This document shows, in pieces, positions 9,080 to 17,717 of a DNA stretch of 64,000 nucleotides (within the stretch, counting starts at the first letter, position 1; the number at the start of each line of letters is the position of its first letter). The translations under genes and the position numbers were made by a program. The notes beneath the pieces were generated by a model, which worked only from the letters and a program-made list of their open reading frames with translations, had not been told where the DNA came from and ran no database searches. Origin of the DNA: CAVYUC01 sp963783085. GTDB lineage: Bacteria; Bacteroidota; Bacteroidia; Bacteroidales; Prolixibacteraceae. The DNA is taken from positions 942,052 to 1,006,051 of the forward strand of contig CAWAMJ010000020.1 of assembly GCA_963783085.1 (NCBI GenBank), written 5' to 3'.

Positions 9080-9561
9080 TGTCGAAAAACAGGATACAAA
9101 GGCAGCTTGAAATCAGGAAAGCAATTTTGAAAGGAAATGTTCACAGCCAGGATGAATTGCTGAAGATTTTGAAGATCAAAGGATACGATTTGACGCAGGC
9201 AACATTATCGCGCGACCTGAAATTGTTGCAGGTGGCAAAAGTGCCGCATTCGGTGAAAGGTTACGTTTATTCGATACCTGAAAACGGAAGGAATAATGAA
9301 AAACGCCGGCGTGTTAATAACAATTATTTGGCAGACGGTTTCAGGGGGTTGCAATTTTCGGGAAACCTGGCCGTAATGACAACATTGCCGGGATATGCCA
9401 GCAGCATTGCAGCCGTTATCGATGGTTCGGGATTGTGGGAGATAATTGGAACGATAGCCGGCGACGATACGATTTTGATCATTCAAAGGGAAGGAATCCC
9501 AAAACCTGATTTGATGAACGCCTTAGTTTCGGTTTTTCCGGGATTGGAAAATAAATTATAA
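9079..9561 (+). CDS. argR: Arginine repressor ArgR
   Basis: A 160-residue transcription factor that binds ARG boxes as an arginine-loaded hexamer. The N-terminal winged helix (RQLEIRKAILKGNVHSQDELLKILKIKGYDLTQATLSRDLKLLQVAKV, with the family signature TQATLSRDL) is followed by a linker and the arginine-binding oligomerisation domain, with VMTTLPGYASSIAAVIDGSG and GTIAGDDTILIIQ carrying the family GDDT motif. The length is the usual 150-160. The start codon is fixed by the promoter and ARG box just upstream. It heads the rightward arginine, proline and histidine gene run and is divergent from carAB, so it is the likely regulator of both. Confidence 0.95.
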   Translation: MSKNRIQRQLEIRKAILKGNVHSQDELLKILKIKGYDLTQATLSRDLKLLQVAKVPHSVKGYVYSIPENGRNNEKRRRVNNNYLADGFRGLQFSGNLAVMTTLPGYASSIAAVIDGSGLWEIIGTIAGDDTILIIQREGIPKPDLMNALVSVFPGLENKL

Positions 9562-9574
9562 AGAAAAAGTGAAG

Positions 9575-10231
9575 ATGAGCGAATCGAAAAATATTAAAAT
9601 TGAAGTTGCTGAAGAAAAGCATATCAAATATGTGGATGAAATAAATGATGCCATTGAAGAAGCGTCGAAACAAAGAGGCACCGGAATTGCACGCCGATCG
9701 AATGAATATCTGGAGATGAAAATCAAGGAAGGCAAAGCAATTCTGGCTCTCGACGGGGAGAAATTTGCCGGATTTTGCTATATCGAAACCTGGGGAAACA
9801 AAGGTTTTGTTGCCAATTCGGGTTTGATTGTCGTTCCGGAATACAGGGGCTACGGACTAGCAAAAGCCATTAAAAACAAGGCATTTAATTTGTCGCGGAA
9901 AAAATATCCCGATGCAAAGATTTTCGGATTAACCACTGGTTTGGCAGTGATGAAAATAAATCATGAACTGGGTTACCGGCCGGTGACGTTTTCAGAATTA
10001 ACCGATGATGAAATGTTTTGGAACGGTTGCAAAGGTTGCGTCAACTACGACATTTTGGAACGAATGCAAAGAACAAAATGTTTGTGCACCGGAATGCTGT
10101 ACGACCCAGCCTGGGAAAAAACGGCGAAAAGTGCAAACGGAATCCGAAAACGCAGCCTTCTCGATGTTATTCAAAAATTAAAACCGAAGAACGGATTTAA
10201 GAAACAAAAAAATGAAACCACCAAAGAGTGA
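9575..10231 (+). CDS. GNAT acyltransferase in the arg cluster (candidate N-acylglutamate synthase)
   Basis: A 218-residue GNAT protein; the frame also opens at GTG 9569, but ATG 9575 (MSESKNIKIE) is the better start. The cofactor motif is VVPEYRGYGLAKAIKNKAF. The C-terminal third has GCKGC and KCLC, four closely placed cysteines that could bind zinc, unusual for GNATs. It begins 13 bases after the argR stop and precedes argG. Since ArgF' here is of the N-succinylornithine type, an enzyme that acylates glutamate is needed; no argA or argJ is in the window, so this gene is a natural candidate. That function is inference from position; the acyl donor cannot be read from the sequence. Confidence 0.7.
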   Translation: MSESKNIKIEVAEEKHIKYVDEINDAIEEASKQRGTGIARRSNEYLEMKIKEGKAILALDGEKFAGFCYIETWGNKGFVANSGLIVVPEYRGYGLAKAIKNKAFNLSRKKYPDAKIFGLTTGLAVMKINHELGYRPVTFSELTDDEMFWNGCKGCVNYDILERMQRTKCLCTGMLYDPAWEKTAKSANGIRKRSLLDVIQKLKPKNGFKKQKNETTKE

Positions 10232-10320
10232 TTGCGCGTCAGAAAAATACTGTACCACTGGTGCAGGGCAGCTTAAAAATGAATAGTTTTAAAATTGGAT
10301 TTGTACGCGCATCACTCTTT
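10223..10320 (+). promoter_or_regulatory. Long inverted repeat between the GNAT gene and argG
   Basis: AAAGAGTGAT (10223-10232) pairs with ATCACTCTTT (10311-10320), and after one bulged base GCGCGT (10234-10239) pairs with ACGCGC (10305-10310): 16 base pairs enclosing about 65 bases. An inner hairpin (CTGTACC act GGTGCAG, 10250-10266) lies inside. The right arm runs into a T-stretch (10318-10322) 14 bases before argG, so the element could be a leader attenuator. A small terminal-inverted-repeat element is the alternative. Confidence 0.5.
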
Positions 10321-10336
10321 TTAACAATATTTTATC

Positions 10337-11531
10337 ATGAGTAAAAAATTGGTACTGGCATTCAGCGGCGGGCTGGATACCTCGTTTTGTGTGAAGTATT
10401 TAAAAGAAGAAAAAGGTTTCGAAGTCTATACAGCCATTGCTAATACCGGTGGTTTTTCCGACGATGAACTCAAGGCTATCGAAGAAAAAGCGTATCGTTT
10501 GGGCGCAAAAGAGCATGTAACGCTCGACGTTACGAACGAATATTACCAAAAATGCATCCGTTACATGGTTTTTGGAAATGTACTGCGCAACAATACTTAT
10601 CCGGTTTCGGTGAGTTCGGAACGTGTTTTTCAGGCCATTGCCACCATTGATTATGCGAAGAAAATTGAGGCCGGATACATTGCCCACGGCAGTACCGGCG
10701 CAGGAAACGACCAGGTGCGATTCGATTTGACATTTCAGGTGCTGGCGCCCGAAATTGAAATTGTTACGCCTATCCGCGATTTGATGCTCAGCCGGGACCA
10801 GGAAATTGAATTTCTGAAAAATCATGGGGTGGAAGAAGACTTTGTAAAAATGCAGTACTCCATAAATCAGGGACTTTGGGGAACCAGTGTGGGCGGAAAG
10901 GAAACCTTAACTTCCGGCAAAGGTTTGCCTGGCGAAGCTTATCCCAGCCAGTTGGAAGCGGAAGGAGAAAGAATTGCTGGAACTGGGTTTTGAAAAAGGT
11001 GAACTGAAAACAATCGATGGGCAGTCGTTTGAAAACGGTCCGAAAACGATTCAGGCGCTGGAATCGATTGCTTCGAAATTTGCCATTGGGCGCGATATTC
11101 ATGTTGGCGATACCATCATCGGCATTAAAGGACGCGTTGGTTTTGAAGCTGCCGCGCCAATGTTGACCATAAAAGCTCATCATTTACTCGAAAAACATAC
11201 GCTTACAAAATGGCAGATTTACTGGAAAGAACAACTGGCAAACTGGTACGGAATGTTCCTGCACGAGGCCATGTACCACGAACCGGTGATGCGAAATATT
11301 GAAACTTTCCTGGAGTCAACCCAGGAAAATGTTTCCGGGAAAGTTTTTGTGAAACTGAAACCTTATCATTTCGAGTTGCAGGGAATTGAATCGGAACACG
11401 ATTTGATGAAATCGGGATTTGGTGAATATGGTGAAACAGTAAAAGCCTGGACACCGGACGATGTAAAAGGATTTACCAAAATTTTGTCGAATTCGTTGAA
11501 AATTTACCATACGGTGAATAAAAAGATTTAA
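10337..11531 (+). pseudogene. argG: Argininosuccinate synthase, frameshifted
   Basis: Joins citrulline and aspartate with ATP to argininosuccinate. The first frame (MSKKLVLAFSGGLDTSFCVKYL, an N-type PP-loop SGGLDTS) runs to 10993; the homologous continuation (GFEKGELKTIDGQSFENG...) is in the next frame to 11531. One extra base lies near 10968-10970; reading AA instead of AAA gives QLEAEGEELLELGFEKGEL and an intact protein of 397 residues, the family norm. Apart from this indel there is no sign of decay, so a sequencing or assembly error is more likely than a true pseudogene. The stop abuts the argC ATG (TAAATG). A structured element lies just upstream. Confidence 0.9.
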
Positions 11532-12501
11532 ATGATTAAAGTTGGAATTATAGGAGGAGCCGGTTATACAGCCGGTGAGTTGCTGAGGATTTTATTGAAT
11601 CATCCGGAAGTTGAAATTGCTTTTGTGCAAAGTTCAAGCAATGCCGGAAATCCTGTTTCTGATGTTCATGCTGATTTAATTGGTGACACCGAAATCCGGT
11701 TTACAAGCAGTTTGCCATTGAACGAAGCCGATGTTGTATTTCTTTGCATGGGGCACGGAAAATCCCTGGAATTCATGGGGAACAATGAAATTCCGGAGAA
11801 GCTGAAAATCATTGATTTGAGCCACGATTTCAGATTGAAAAGGGAAGGGAACAAGTTTGTTTACGGCCTGCCGGAACTAAATCGGAAACAGATTGAACAA
11901 GCCAAATACATTGCCAATCCCGGATGTTTTGCAACCGGAATCCAACTGGCGCTTTTACCACTGGCCGCCCATAATCTGTTAAAACACGAAGTTCATGTTC
12001 AGGCGATTACCGGTTCCACAGGCGCCGGACAACAACCTACTGAGACTTCACATTTTAGCTGGCGAAACAATAACCTTTCGGCCTATAAAATTTTTGAACA
12101 CCAGCACCAGGGTGAAATATTGCAAAGCCTGAAGCAGTTGCAGCCGGACTTTACCAGTCAATTTCAATTTTGTTCCCATTCGCGGAAACCATACCCGGGG
12201 AATTTTTGTTTCGGCTTACACCAATTACAGTGGCAGAATTGAGGAAGCTTACAATTTGTACACCGAGTATTACAAAGAACATCCGTTTGTTTTTGTTTCA
12301 GCAAAAAACCCGGGCATGAAACAGGTTGTAAATACCAACAAAGCTGTTGTTTACCTGGAAAAGCATGGCAATAAACTGGTTGTTATTAGTATAACCGATA
12401 ATTTGGTGAAAGGCGCATCCGGACAAGCAGTTCAAAACATGAACCTGATGTTCGGTCTCGATGAAAAAACCGGATTGAATTTAAAACCGGTAGCATTTTA
12501 A
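11532..12501 (+). pseudogene. argC: N-acyl-gamma-glutamyl-phosphate reductase, frameshifted
   Basis: NADPH-dependent reduction of N-acylglutamyl phosphate to the semialdehyde. The N-terminal Rossmann part (VGIIGGAGYTAGELLRILLNHP) and the catalytic cysteine region (YIANPGCFATGIQLAL) are in the first frame, which fails after 12160. The rest (FVPIRGNHTRGIF, then EEAYNLYTEYYKEHPFVFV) is in the next frame. One extra T in 12162-12164 or 12168-12171 explains the shift, and its removal gives a normal 322-residue enzyme. It follows argG with no gap. With an N-succinylornithine-type ArgF' in the cluster, its real substrate is probably the succinyl rather than the acetyl compound. Confidence 0.9.
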
Positions 12502-12544
12502 ACAGAATAAGTGAAAAATTTAAATAAGGCAGGCGAAATGTTCA

Positions 12545-12589
12545 GAAGACGAAACTTCGGTCTTCCGACTTCAGTCTTCCGGCTTTTTT
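12545..12589 (+). promoter_or_regulatory. Alternative-pairing hairpin before argD
   Basis: GAAGAC (12545-12550) can pair with either of two GTCTTC copies (12560-12565 or 12574-12579); the second is followed by a T-run (12584-12589) that ends just before the argD ATG at 12593. Candidate processing or attenuation site in the operon. Confidence 0.35.
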
Positions 12590-12592
12590 AAT

Positions 12593-13739
12593 ATGAAACT
12601 TTTTGATGTATATCCATTTTTTGATATCACTCCGGTAAAAGGCGATGGTTGTTATATTTGGGATTCCACGGGAAAGAAATACCTCGATTTGTATGGCGGA
12701 CATGCGGTAATATCCATTGGCCACAGCCATCCGCAGTATGTTGCAAAAATTTCGGAACAACTTGCGCAAATTGGCTTTTATTCCAATTCGGTTCAAAATC
12801 CGTTGCAAAAGGAACTTGGCTGAAAAACTGGGAGAAATTTCAGGGTATCCTGATTACCAGCTTTTTTTGTGCAATTCAGGCGCCGAAGCCAACGAAAATG
12901 CCATAAAACTGGCTTCATTTGTAACCGGTAAAAAACGGTTTATCAGCTTTAAAAAAGGGTTTCATGGCAGAACTTCGGCGGCCGTGGCTTTAACTGACAA
13001 TCCGAAAATTGTTGCGCCGGTAAATGAAACTGAAAACGCCGTAATTTTGCCGTTTAATGATGTTGAAGCCGTTGAAAATGAATTGAAAAAAGGCGGAATT
13101 GCAGCCGTAATCCTTGAGGGAATTCAGGGAATCGGTGGAATTAATATTCCTGAAAAGCATTTCATTTCTGAATTGGGGAAGCTGACAAAGAAGTACGGGA
13201 GTTTGTTGATTCTGGATGAAATCCAGTCGGGTTATGGCCGAAGCGGAAAATTTTTCGCCCACCAGTATTTCGATGTGAAACCCGATATAATTACCATGGC
13301 AAAAGGAATGGGCAACGGTTTTCCGATTGGCGGCGTTTTAATCCACCCGGAGATACAACCATGGTACGGCATGCTCGGTACCACCTTTGGCGGAAACCAT
13401 CTGGCATGTGCAGCAGGAATTGCCGTGCTCGATGTTATTCGAAGCGAAAATCTGGTTCAAAATGCAAAAGAGGTGGGCTCTTACCTCATGAAAAAACTGC
13501 CAGAAATTTCTACAGATATTCAAATCAGGGGAAAAGGATTGATGATTGGCATCGAATTTCGATTTCCGATGAAAGAAATGCGTCAGAAATTGTTGTTCGA
13601 ATACGGCATTTTTACCGGGGTTTCCGGCCAGAATGTAATTCGGCTGCTGCCGCCGTTGAGCCTGACAAAACAAGATGCAGATGTTTTTTTAAGCGCATTT
13701 TCTGAAGTAATTCAAATTTCTGCTTCCTTGAATAAATAG
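12593..13739 (+). pseudogene. argD: N-acylornithine aminotransferase, frameshifted
   Basis: PLP-dependent class III aminotransferase that turns N-acylglutamate semialdehyde into N-acylornithine. The first frame (MKLFDVYPFFDITPVKGDGCYIW...GGHAVISIGHSHP) ends at 12823. The remainder, with LFLCNSGAEANENAIKLA, LILDEIQSGYGRSGKFFAH and the PLP lysine in ITMAKGMGNGFPIGG, is in the next frame to 13739. A single extra base near 12807-12817 (an extra A in AAAA or T in TT) accounts for it. The repaired protein has 381 residues, normal for the family. The third frameshifted gene in a row after argG and argC. Confidence 0.9.
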
Positions 13740-13748
13740 AAGATTAAC

Positions 13749-14567
13749 ATGAAAAAAAACGAAATAATGAATAAAAAAATTGCAGTGATCGGAGTGGGGA
13801 ATATGGGAGGTGCAATAGTGGTGGGACTGCTGAAATCTGATTTTTTACCTGCATCCGATATTTTTATTTCCGACAGAAAGGAAAGAGTATTGGAGGAAAT
13901 GCAACGAAATGGCGTTCACGTTTGCAGCAACAATTGCGAGGCAGCAAAAAACGCCGATGTTATTATTGTAGCGGTAAAACCTTATCATATTGAACATGTT
14001 ATAGGGGAAATTAAATCGGAATTAAATCCGGATAAAATTCTTATATCAATTGTGGCCGGAGTTGGCATCGGTGATTTGGGGAAAATGGCCGGAAATGAAA
14101 TTCCGATTTTCAGGGTTATGCCAAACACTGCCATTGCATTGCAGGAGTCGCTCACCTGTATTTCGTCGAACGGAAATACTGATCCCCACAAACAGTATGT
14201 AATGGATCTGTTCAACAAGCTCGGTAAAACAATTGAAATTCCGGAAGAATTAATGGCCGCAGCAACTGTGCTTTCTTCATGCGGAATTGCTTACGCGCTG
14301 CGTTATATCCGTGCAGCTATGCAGGGGGGAATTGAAATTGGTTTTGGCGCTGAAATGGCACAATTTATTACCGCACAAACAGTAAAGGGTGCTACCGAAC
14401 TTATTTTGCAAACAGGCCATCATCCCGAGCGCGAAATCGACAAAGTAACCACACCGCGGGGAATTACAATCACCGGCCTCAATGAAATGGAACATAAAGG
14501 TTTCAGTTCGTCGTTAATTCAGGGCGTTTTGGCGTCCTATAAAAAAATTGAAAACACGGAGAAATAA
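13749..14567 (+). CDS. proC: Pyrroline-5-carboxylate reductase
   Basis: Last step of proline synthesis, reducing pyrroline-5-carboxylate with NAD(P)H. It has an N-terminal Rossmann motif (IAVIGVGNMGGAIVVGLLKS), the FRVMPNTAIALQESLTCIS segment, and a C-terminal dimerisation domain ending in the VTTPRGITITGLNEMEHKGF motif. The length is 272 residues. ATG 13749 is taken as the start; ATG 13767 (MNKKIAVIG) is also possible and would be closer to the usual N-terminus. It follows argD by 9 bases and precedes proB by 6, so proline and arginine synthesis are in one transcript, linking the two fates of glutamate. Confidence 0.95.
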   Translation: MKKNEIMNKKIAVIGVGNMGGAIVVGLLKSDFLPASDIFISDRKERVLEEMQRNGVHVCSNNCEAAKNADVIIVAVKPYHIEHVIGEIKSELNPDKILISIVAGVGIGDLGKMAGNEIPIFRVMPNTAIALQESLTCISSNGNTDPHKQYVMDLFNKLGKTIEIPEELMAAATVLSSCGIAYALRYIRAAMQGGIEIGFGAEMAQFITAQTVKGATELILQTGHHPEREIDKVTTPRGITITGLNEMEHKGFSSSLIQGVLASYKKIENTEK

Positions 14568-14573
14568 TCGCAA

Positions 14574-15680
14574 ATGCAGTTTCGGTATAAAAAAATAACG
14601 ATAAAAATTGGCAGCAATGTTTTGGCTAAATCCGACGGAACATTAAACGTTTCGCGGATTGCCCACCTGGTTGATCAGATCGCTTTTTTACACAAAAACG
14701 GGGTGGAAGTGGTGCTGGTATCATCGGGTGCGGTTGCAGCAGGCAGAGCCGTGCTCCAGCCTGCCCGCAGAACCGACGCCGTATCGAAACGCCAGTTGTG
14801 GGCGGCGCTCGGACAAGTTAAATTAATCAGCCGCTATTCAGATTTTTTTAACGAACACGGTCTTTTTTGCGCACAGGTTTTAACCACAAAAGAAAATTTC
14901 TCGAGCCGCGGACATTACCTGAACATGAAAAACTGCATCACAACTTTACTCGAAAACCGGATTATTCCCATTGTAAATGAAAACGATACAATTTCTATTA
15001 CCGAACTGATGTTTACCGATAACGACGAACTTTCGGGCTTAATTGCATCAATGGTGGATTCTGAAGCGCTGATTATCCTTAGCAATGTCGACGGGGTGTA
15101 CAATGCACATCCTCAAAACGAAAACGCACAACTCATCCGCAAATTCGGCATTAACGAAAAGGAACCTGAAATTAATATTTCGGAAAATCATTCTCATTTC
15201 GGACGCGGCGGAATGTTGACCAAGTACCGGATTGCCAAAAAACTGGCTACTTCAGGAATTGGCGTTCATATTGCAAATGGCAAAAGGGAAAATATCCTGA
15301 TTGATTTACTTGATTATGAAAAAGAAACCGGTCATACTTTTTTCGAGCCAAACCGAAAAACATCGAGCGGGGTAAAAAAATGGATTGCTTATTCTGATGG
15401 GTTCACAAAAGGAAAAGTGGTTATAAATACCGGCGCACGAAACGCCCTTGTTTCCGAAAACGCAGTGAGCCTTCTTCCTGTTGGGGTTGTTGGTGTGGAA
15501 AATGAATTCAAAAAAGGGGATCTGATAAAAATTGTCGATGAGAAAGGAGCCGTGATCGGACTCGGCAAAGCACAATACGGTTCGGAAAAACTGGAACAGG
15601 AGAAACAGTCGGAAAAGCAGAAAGCGCTGGTTCATTATGATTATCTGTATCTTGAAAATTTTAAAAACAGCCTGAAATAA
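14574..15680 (+). CDS. proB: Glutamate 5-kinase
   Basis: First step of proline synthesis, making gamma-glutamyl phosphate. The amino acid kinase domain shows KIGSNVLAKSDGTLN, VLVSSGAVAAGRAVL, FTDNDELSGLIASMVDSEALIILSNVDGVYN and GRGGMLTKYRIAKKLATSGI. A C-terminal PUA domain (KGKVVINTGARNALVSENAVSLLPVGVVGVENEFKKGDLIKIVD) follows, as in the long (368-residue) form. It is 6 bases after proC and 9 before proA. Feedback inhibition by proline is known in the family; no regulatory site was seen here. Confidence 0.95.
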   Translation: MQFRYKKITIKIGSNVLAKSDGTLNVSRIAHLVDQIAFLHKNGVEVVLVSSGAVAAGRAVLQPARRTDAVSKRQLWAALGQVKLISRYSDFFNEHGLFCAQVLTTKENFSSRGHYLNMKNCITTLLENRIIPIVNENDTISITELMFTDNDELSGLIASMVDSEALIILSNVDGVYNAHPQNENAQLIRKFGINEKEPEINISENHSHFGRGGMLTKYRIAKKLATSGIGVHIANGKRENILIDLLDYEKETGHTFFEPNRKTSSGVKKWIAYSDGFTKGKVVINTGARNALVSENAVSLLPVGVVGVENEFKKGDLIKIVDEKGAVIGLGKAQYGSEKLEQEKQSEKQKALVHYDYLYLENFKNSLK

Positions 15681-15689
15681 TTTATTGAC

Positions 15690-16940
15690 ATGAAAATAGA
15701 ACAACAACTGAAAAAGGTTCTAACGGCTTCTCGGAAGTTAAACCTGGTGGAGGAAGAAAAAGTAAGGGAAGTGTTGCTCGAACTGGCGACAGAGGCGGAG
15801 AAAAATTCGGGATTTATTTTGGCTGAAAATCAGAAAGATTTGGACCGGATGGATCCGGAAGACCCGAAATTCGACCGGTTGAAACTATCCGCCGACCGGA
15901 TTCAGGGAATTGCTGAAGATATGCGAAACGTGGCAAATATGGAATCGCCGGTTGGAAAAGTGTTGAAAGAAACGGTTCGGCCAAACGGATTGAGAATTAA
16001 AAAAATAACGGTTCCTTTTGGTGTAATCGGCATTATTTACGAAGCCCGACCCAACGTCACTTTCGATGTATTTTCGCTTTGTTTGAAATCGGGAAATGCC
16101 TGTGTACTGAAAGGCGGCAGCGATGCCATCTATTCCAACCAGGCGATTGTTTCTATCATTCAAAATGTGTTGCGGAAATTTGAAATTGACCAGAATACGG
16201 TAGCGCTTTTGCCGGCTGGCCGCGAGGAAACCAACGAAATGCTGCGGGCCCATGGTTACATCGATTTGATTATTCCGCGCGGCAGCCAGGGGTTGATCAA
16301 TTTTGTGCGCGAAAATGCTACAATACCCGTAATTGAAACCGGCGCAGGAATTTGCCACACGTATTTCGATGAATTTGGCGATGCCGAAAAAGGGCGCGAA
16401 ATAATTTTCAACGCCAAAACACGGCGGCCATCGGTTTGCAACGCGCTCGACTGTCTGGTTATTCACGAAAGCCGTTTAACTGAACTGCCGGCATTTGCCG
16501 AAAAACTTTCGGAAGCAAAAGTGCTAATTTATGCTGATGAAAAATCTTTCGATGTTTTAAAAGGAAAATACCCGCAGGAATTGCTGCAACCTGCAACAGA
16601 AGAATCTTTCGGTACAGAATTTCTTTCGTTAAAAATGTCGGTAAAAACGGTTGGCAGTTTCGATGAAGCGGTCGAACAGGTTAACAAAAATTCATCGAAA
16701 CACAGCGAAGCGATTATCACGGAAAATGCCGGAAGAATTGCCACATATCAAAAGCTGGTTGATGCTTCTTCGGTATATTCCAACGCCTCAACAGCATTTA
16801 CCGACGGCGCGCAGTTTGGCCTCGGCGCGGAAATCGGAATCAGCACACAAAAGCTGCATGCTCGCGGTCCGATGGCGCTGGAAGAACTCACCAGCTACAA
16901 ATGGATCATCGAGGGAGACGGGCAGGTGCGGCCAAAATAG
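15690..16940 (+). CDS. proA: Glutamate-5-semialdehyde dehydrogenase
   Basis: NADPH-dependent reduction of gamma-glutamyl phosphate to glutamate semialdehyde, the second step of proline synthesis. The ALDH-fold protein has 416 residues with the family segments VPFGVIGIIYEARPNVTFDVFSLCLKSGNACVLKGGSDA, the catalytic cysteine in RRPSVCNALDCLVIHE, and the C-terminal GAEIGISTQKLHARGPMALEELTSYKW. The last 69 bases, from MALEELT to beyond the stop, are present a second time at 17610-17679 beyond a toxin-antitoxin cassette. There they end at an earlier stop, so the end of proA seems to have been replaced by recombination. Confidence 0.95.
   Translation: MKIEQQLKKVLTASRKLNLVEEEKVREVLLELATEAEKNSGFILAENQKDLDRMDPEDPKFDRLKLSADRIQGIAEDMRNVANMESPVGKVLKETVRPNGLRIKKITVPFGVIGIIYEARPNVTFDVFSLCLKSGNACVLKGGSDAIYSNQAIVSIIQNVLRKFEIDQNTVALLPAGREETNEMLRAHGYIDLIIPRGSQGLINFVRENATIPVIETGAGICHTYFDEFGDAEKGREIIFNAKTRRPSVCNALDCLVIHESRLTELPAFAEKLSEAKVLIYADEKSFDVLKGKYPQELLQPATEESFGTEFLSLKMSVKTVGSFDEAVEQVNKNSSKHSEAIITENAGRIATYQKLVDASSVYSNASTAFTDGAQFGLGAEIGISTQKLHARGPMALEELTSYKWIIEGDGQVRPK
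16871..16939 (+). repeat. Direct repeat copy 1 (3' end of proA)
   Basis: The last 69 bases of proA, repeated with about three differences at 17610-17679. The two copies bracket the DUF2281/PIN cassette and are each followed by a similar TATATTTG promoter element. Confidence 0.85.
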
Positions 16941-16954
16941 TCGGGTGAAAATTG

Positions 16955-16962
16955 TATATTTG
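16955..16962 (+). promoter_or_regulatory. Promoter -7 element of TA module 1
   Basis: TATATTTG fits TAnnTTTG and lies 16 bases before the antitoxin ATG; the equivalent element precedes module 2 at 17694-17701. Confidence 0.5.
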
Positions 16963-16978
16963 TTTAAAATAGAATGAT

Positions 16979-17188
16979 ATGGAAGCTGACTTATTGATAG
17001 ATAAATTCCAGAAATTACCCAAAAGTGCCAGAAAAGAGTTGTTGGATTTTTTGGACTTTTTATCCGCTCGATATGAAAAGAAAAAAGGAAAGGAGAATGA
17101 AAATTTTTCTTTTGACTGGGGTGGTGGATTGAAGGAACTCGATGAAACATCGGTTGAATTACAACATAAAGCTAATAAATGGAGGTAA
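16979..17188 (+). CDS. DUF2281-type antitoxin (TA module 1)
   Basis: A 69-residue protein, MEADLLIDKFQKLPKSARKELLDFLDFLSARY, which is the DUF2281 pattern found upstream of PIN toxins. The lysine-rich middle and the C-terminal FDWGGGLKELDETSVELQHKANKWR, probably unfolded until it binds the toxin, are usual for such antitoxins. Its last 10 bases overlap the start of the PIN gene, as in most VapBC-like operons. It lies directly after proA and is flanked by two copies of the proA 3' end, which suggests that the cassette came in together with a proA tail. Confidence 0.8.
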   Translation: MEADLLIDKFQKLPKSARKELLDFLDFLSARYEKKKGKENENFSFDWGGGLKELDETSVELQHKANKWR

Positions 17189-17568
17189 ACTGTTTAATAG
17201 ACACCAATATTTTCCTTGAAATTCTTTTGAATCAGGAAAAGAATGAAGTATGCAAAGCATATTTGAGTCAAAAGATAGGAAAAATTTGTATGTCGGACTT
17301 CTCCTTGCATTCCATTGGGGTAATTCTTTTCAGATATAAAAAGTTTGATTTGTTCAATACTTTCGTAAACGACGTTTTAGCTAAAGTAAAACTTGTGACC
17401 TTGCAGCCGGGAACTTATATTAGAGTTACAGAAATTGCTAATCAGTTTAAACTGGATTTTGATGATGCTTATCAGGTCGGTGTTGCTGAAAGTTTAAACC
17501 TATCTATTTCAACAATGGATAACGATTTTAGCAAAGTTGGCCAATCGTATAAAATCAATTTTATTTAA
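17179..17568 (+). CDS. PIN-domain toxin (TA module 1)
   Basis: A 129-residue PIN-domain protein, probably a ribonuclease of a VapC-like system. It has the first acidic motif NCLIDTNIFLEILL, a second acidic pair in FKLDFDDAYQVGVAE and a final TMDNDF motif, which together form the metal-binding site. It is translated from an ATG inside the last codons of the DUF2281 antitoxin. RNA target unknown. Its stop is 42 bases before the second copy of the proA tail. Confidence 0.85.
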   Translation: MEVNCLIDTNIFLEILLNQEKNEVCKAYLSQKIGKICMSDFSLHSIGVILFRYKKFDLFNTFVNDVLAKVKLVTLQPGTYIRVTEIANQFKLDFDDAYQVGVAESLNLSISTMDNDFSKVGQSYKINFI

Positions 17569-17609
17569 ATAAGATCGTATTTTTCACGAAAGTTGCCACT
17601 CATTATTCT

Positions 17610-17679
17610 GATGGCGCTGGAAGAACTCACCAGCTACAAATGGATCATCGGGGGAGACGGGCAGGTGTGAGCCAAAATA
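17610..17679 (+). repeat. Direct repeat copy 2 (orphan 3' end of proA)
   Basis: Nearly identical to 16871-16939. In the proA frame it encodes the same MALEELTSYKWII followed by GGDGQV and a TGA stop, four residues from the repeat's equivalent end in proA. It reads like the true end of a different proA allele, left behind after an incoming proA plus TA module 1 recombined upstream. Confidence 0.85.
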
Positions 17680-17693
17680 AATTGGGAATTGAG

Positions 17694-17701
17694 TATATTT
17701 G
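17694..17701 (+). promoter_or_regulatory. Promoter -7 element of TA module 2
   Basis: TATATTTG, fitting TAnnTTTG, 16 bases before the antitoxin ATG at 17718. It is at the same distance from the proA tail copy as the element of module 1, and the surrounding bases are also similar. Confidence 0.5.
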
Positions 17702-17717
17702 TATAAATTGGATTACA

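Noticed and set aside
10223..10320. Integron attC site
   Set aside because: The element has a long stem and an internal hairpin, but the conserved RYYYAAC and GTTRRRY ends are missing and there is no integrase gene in the window.
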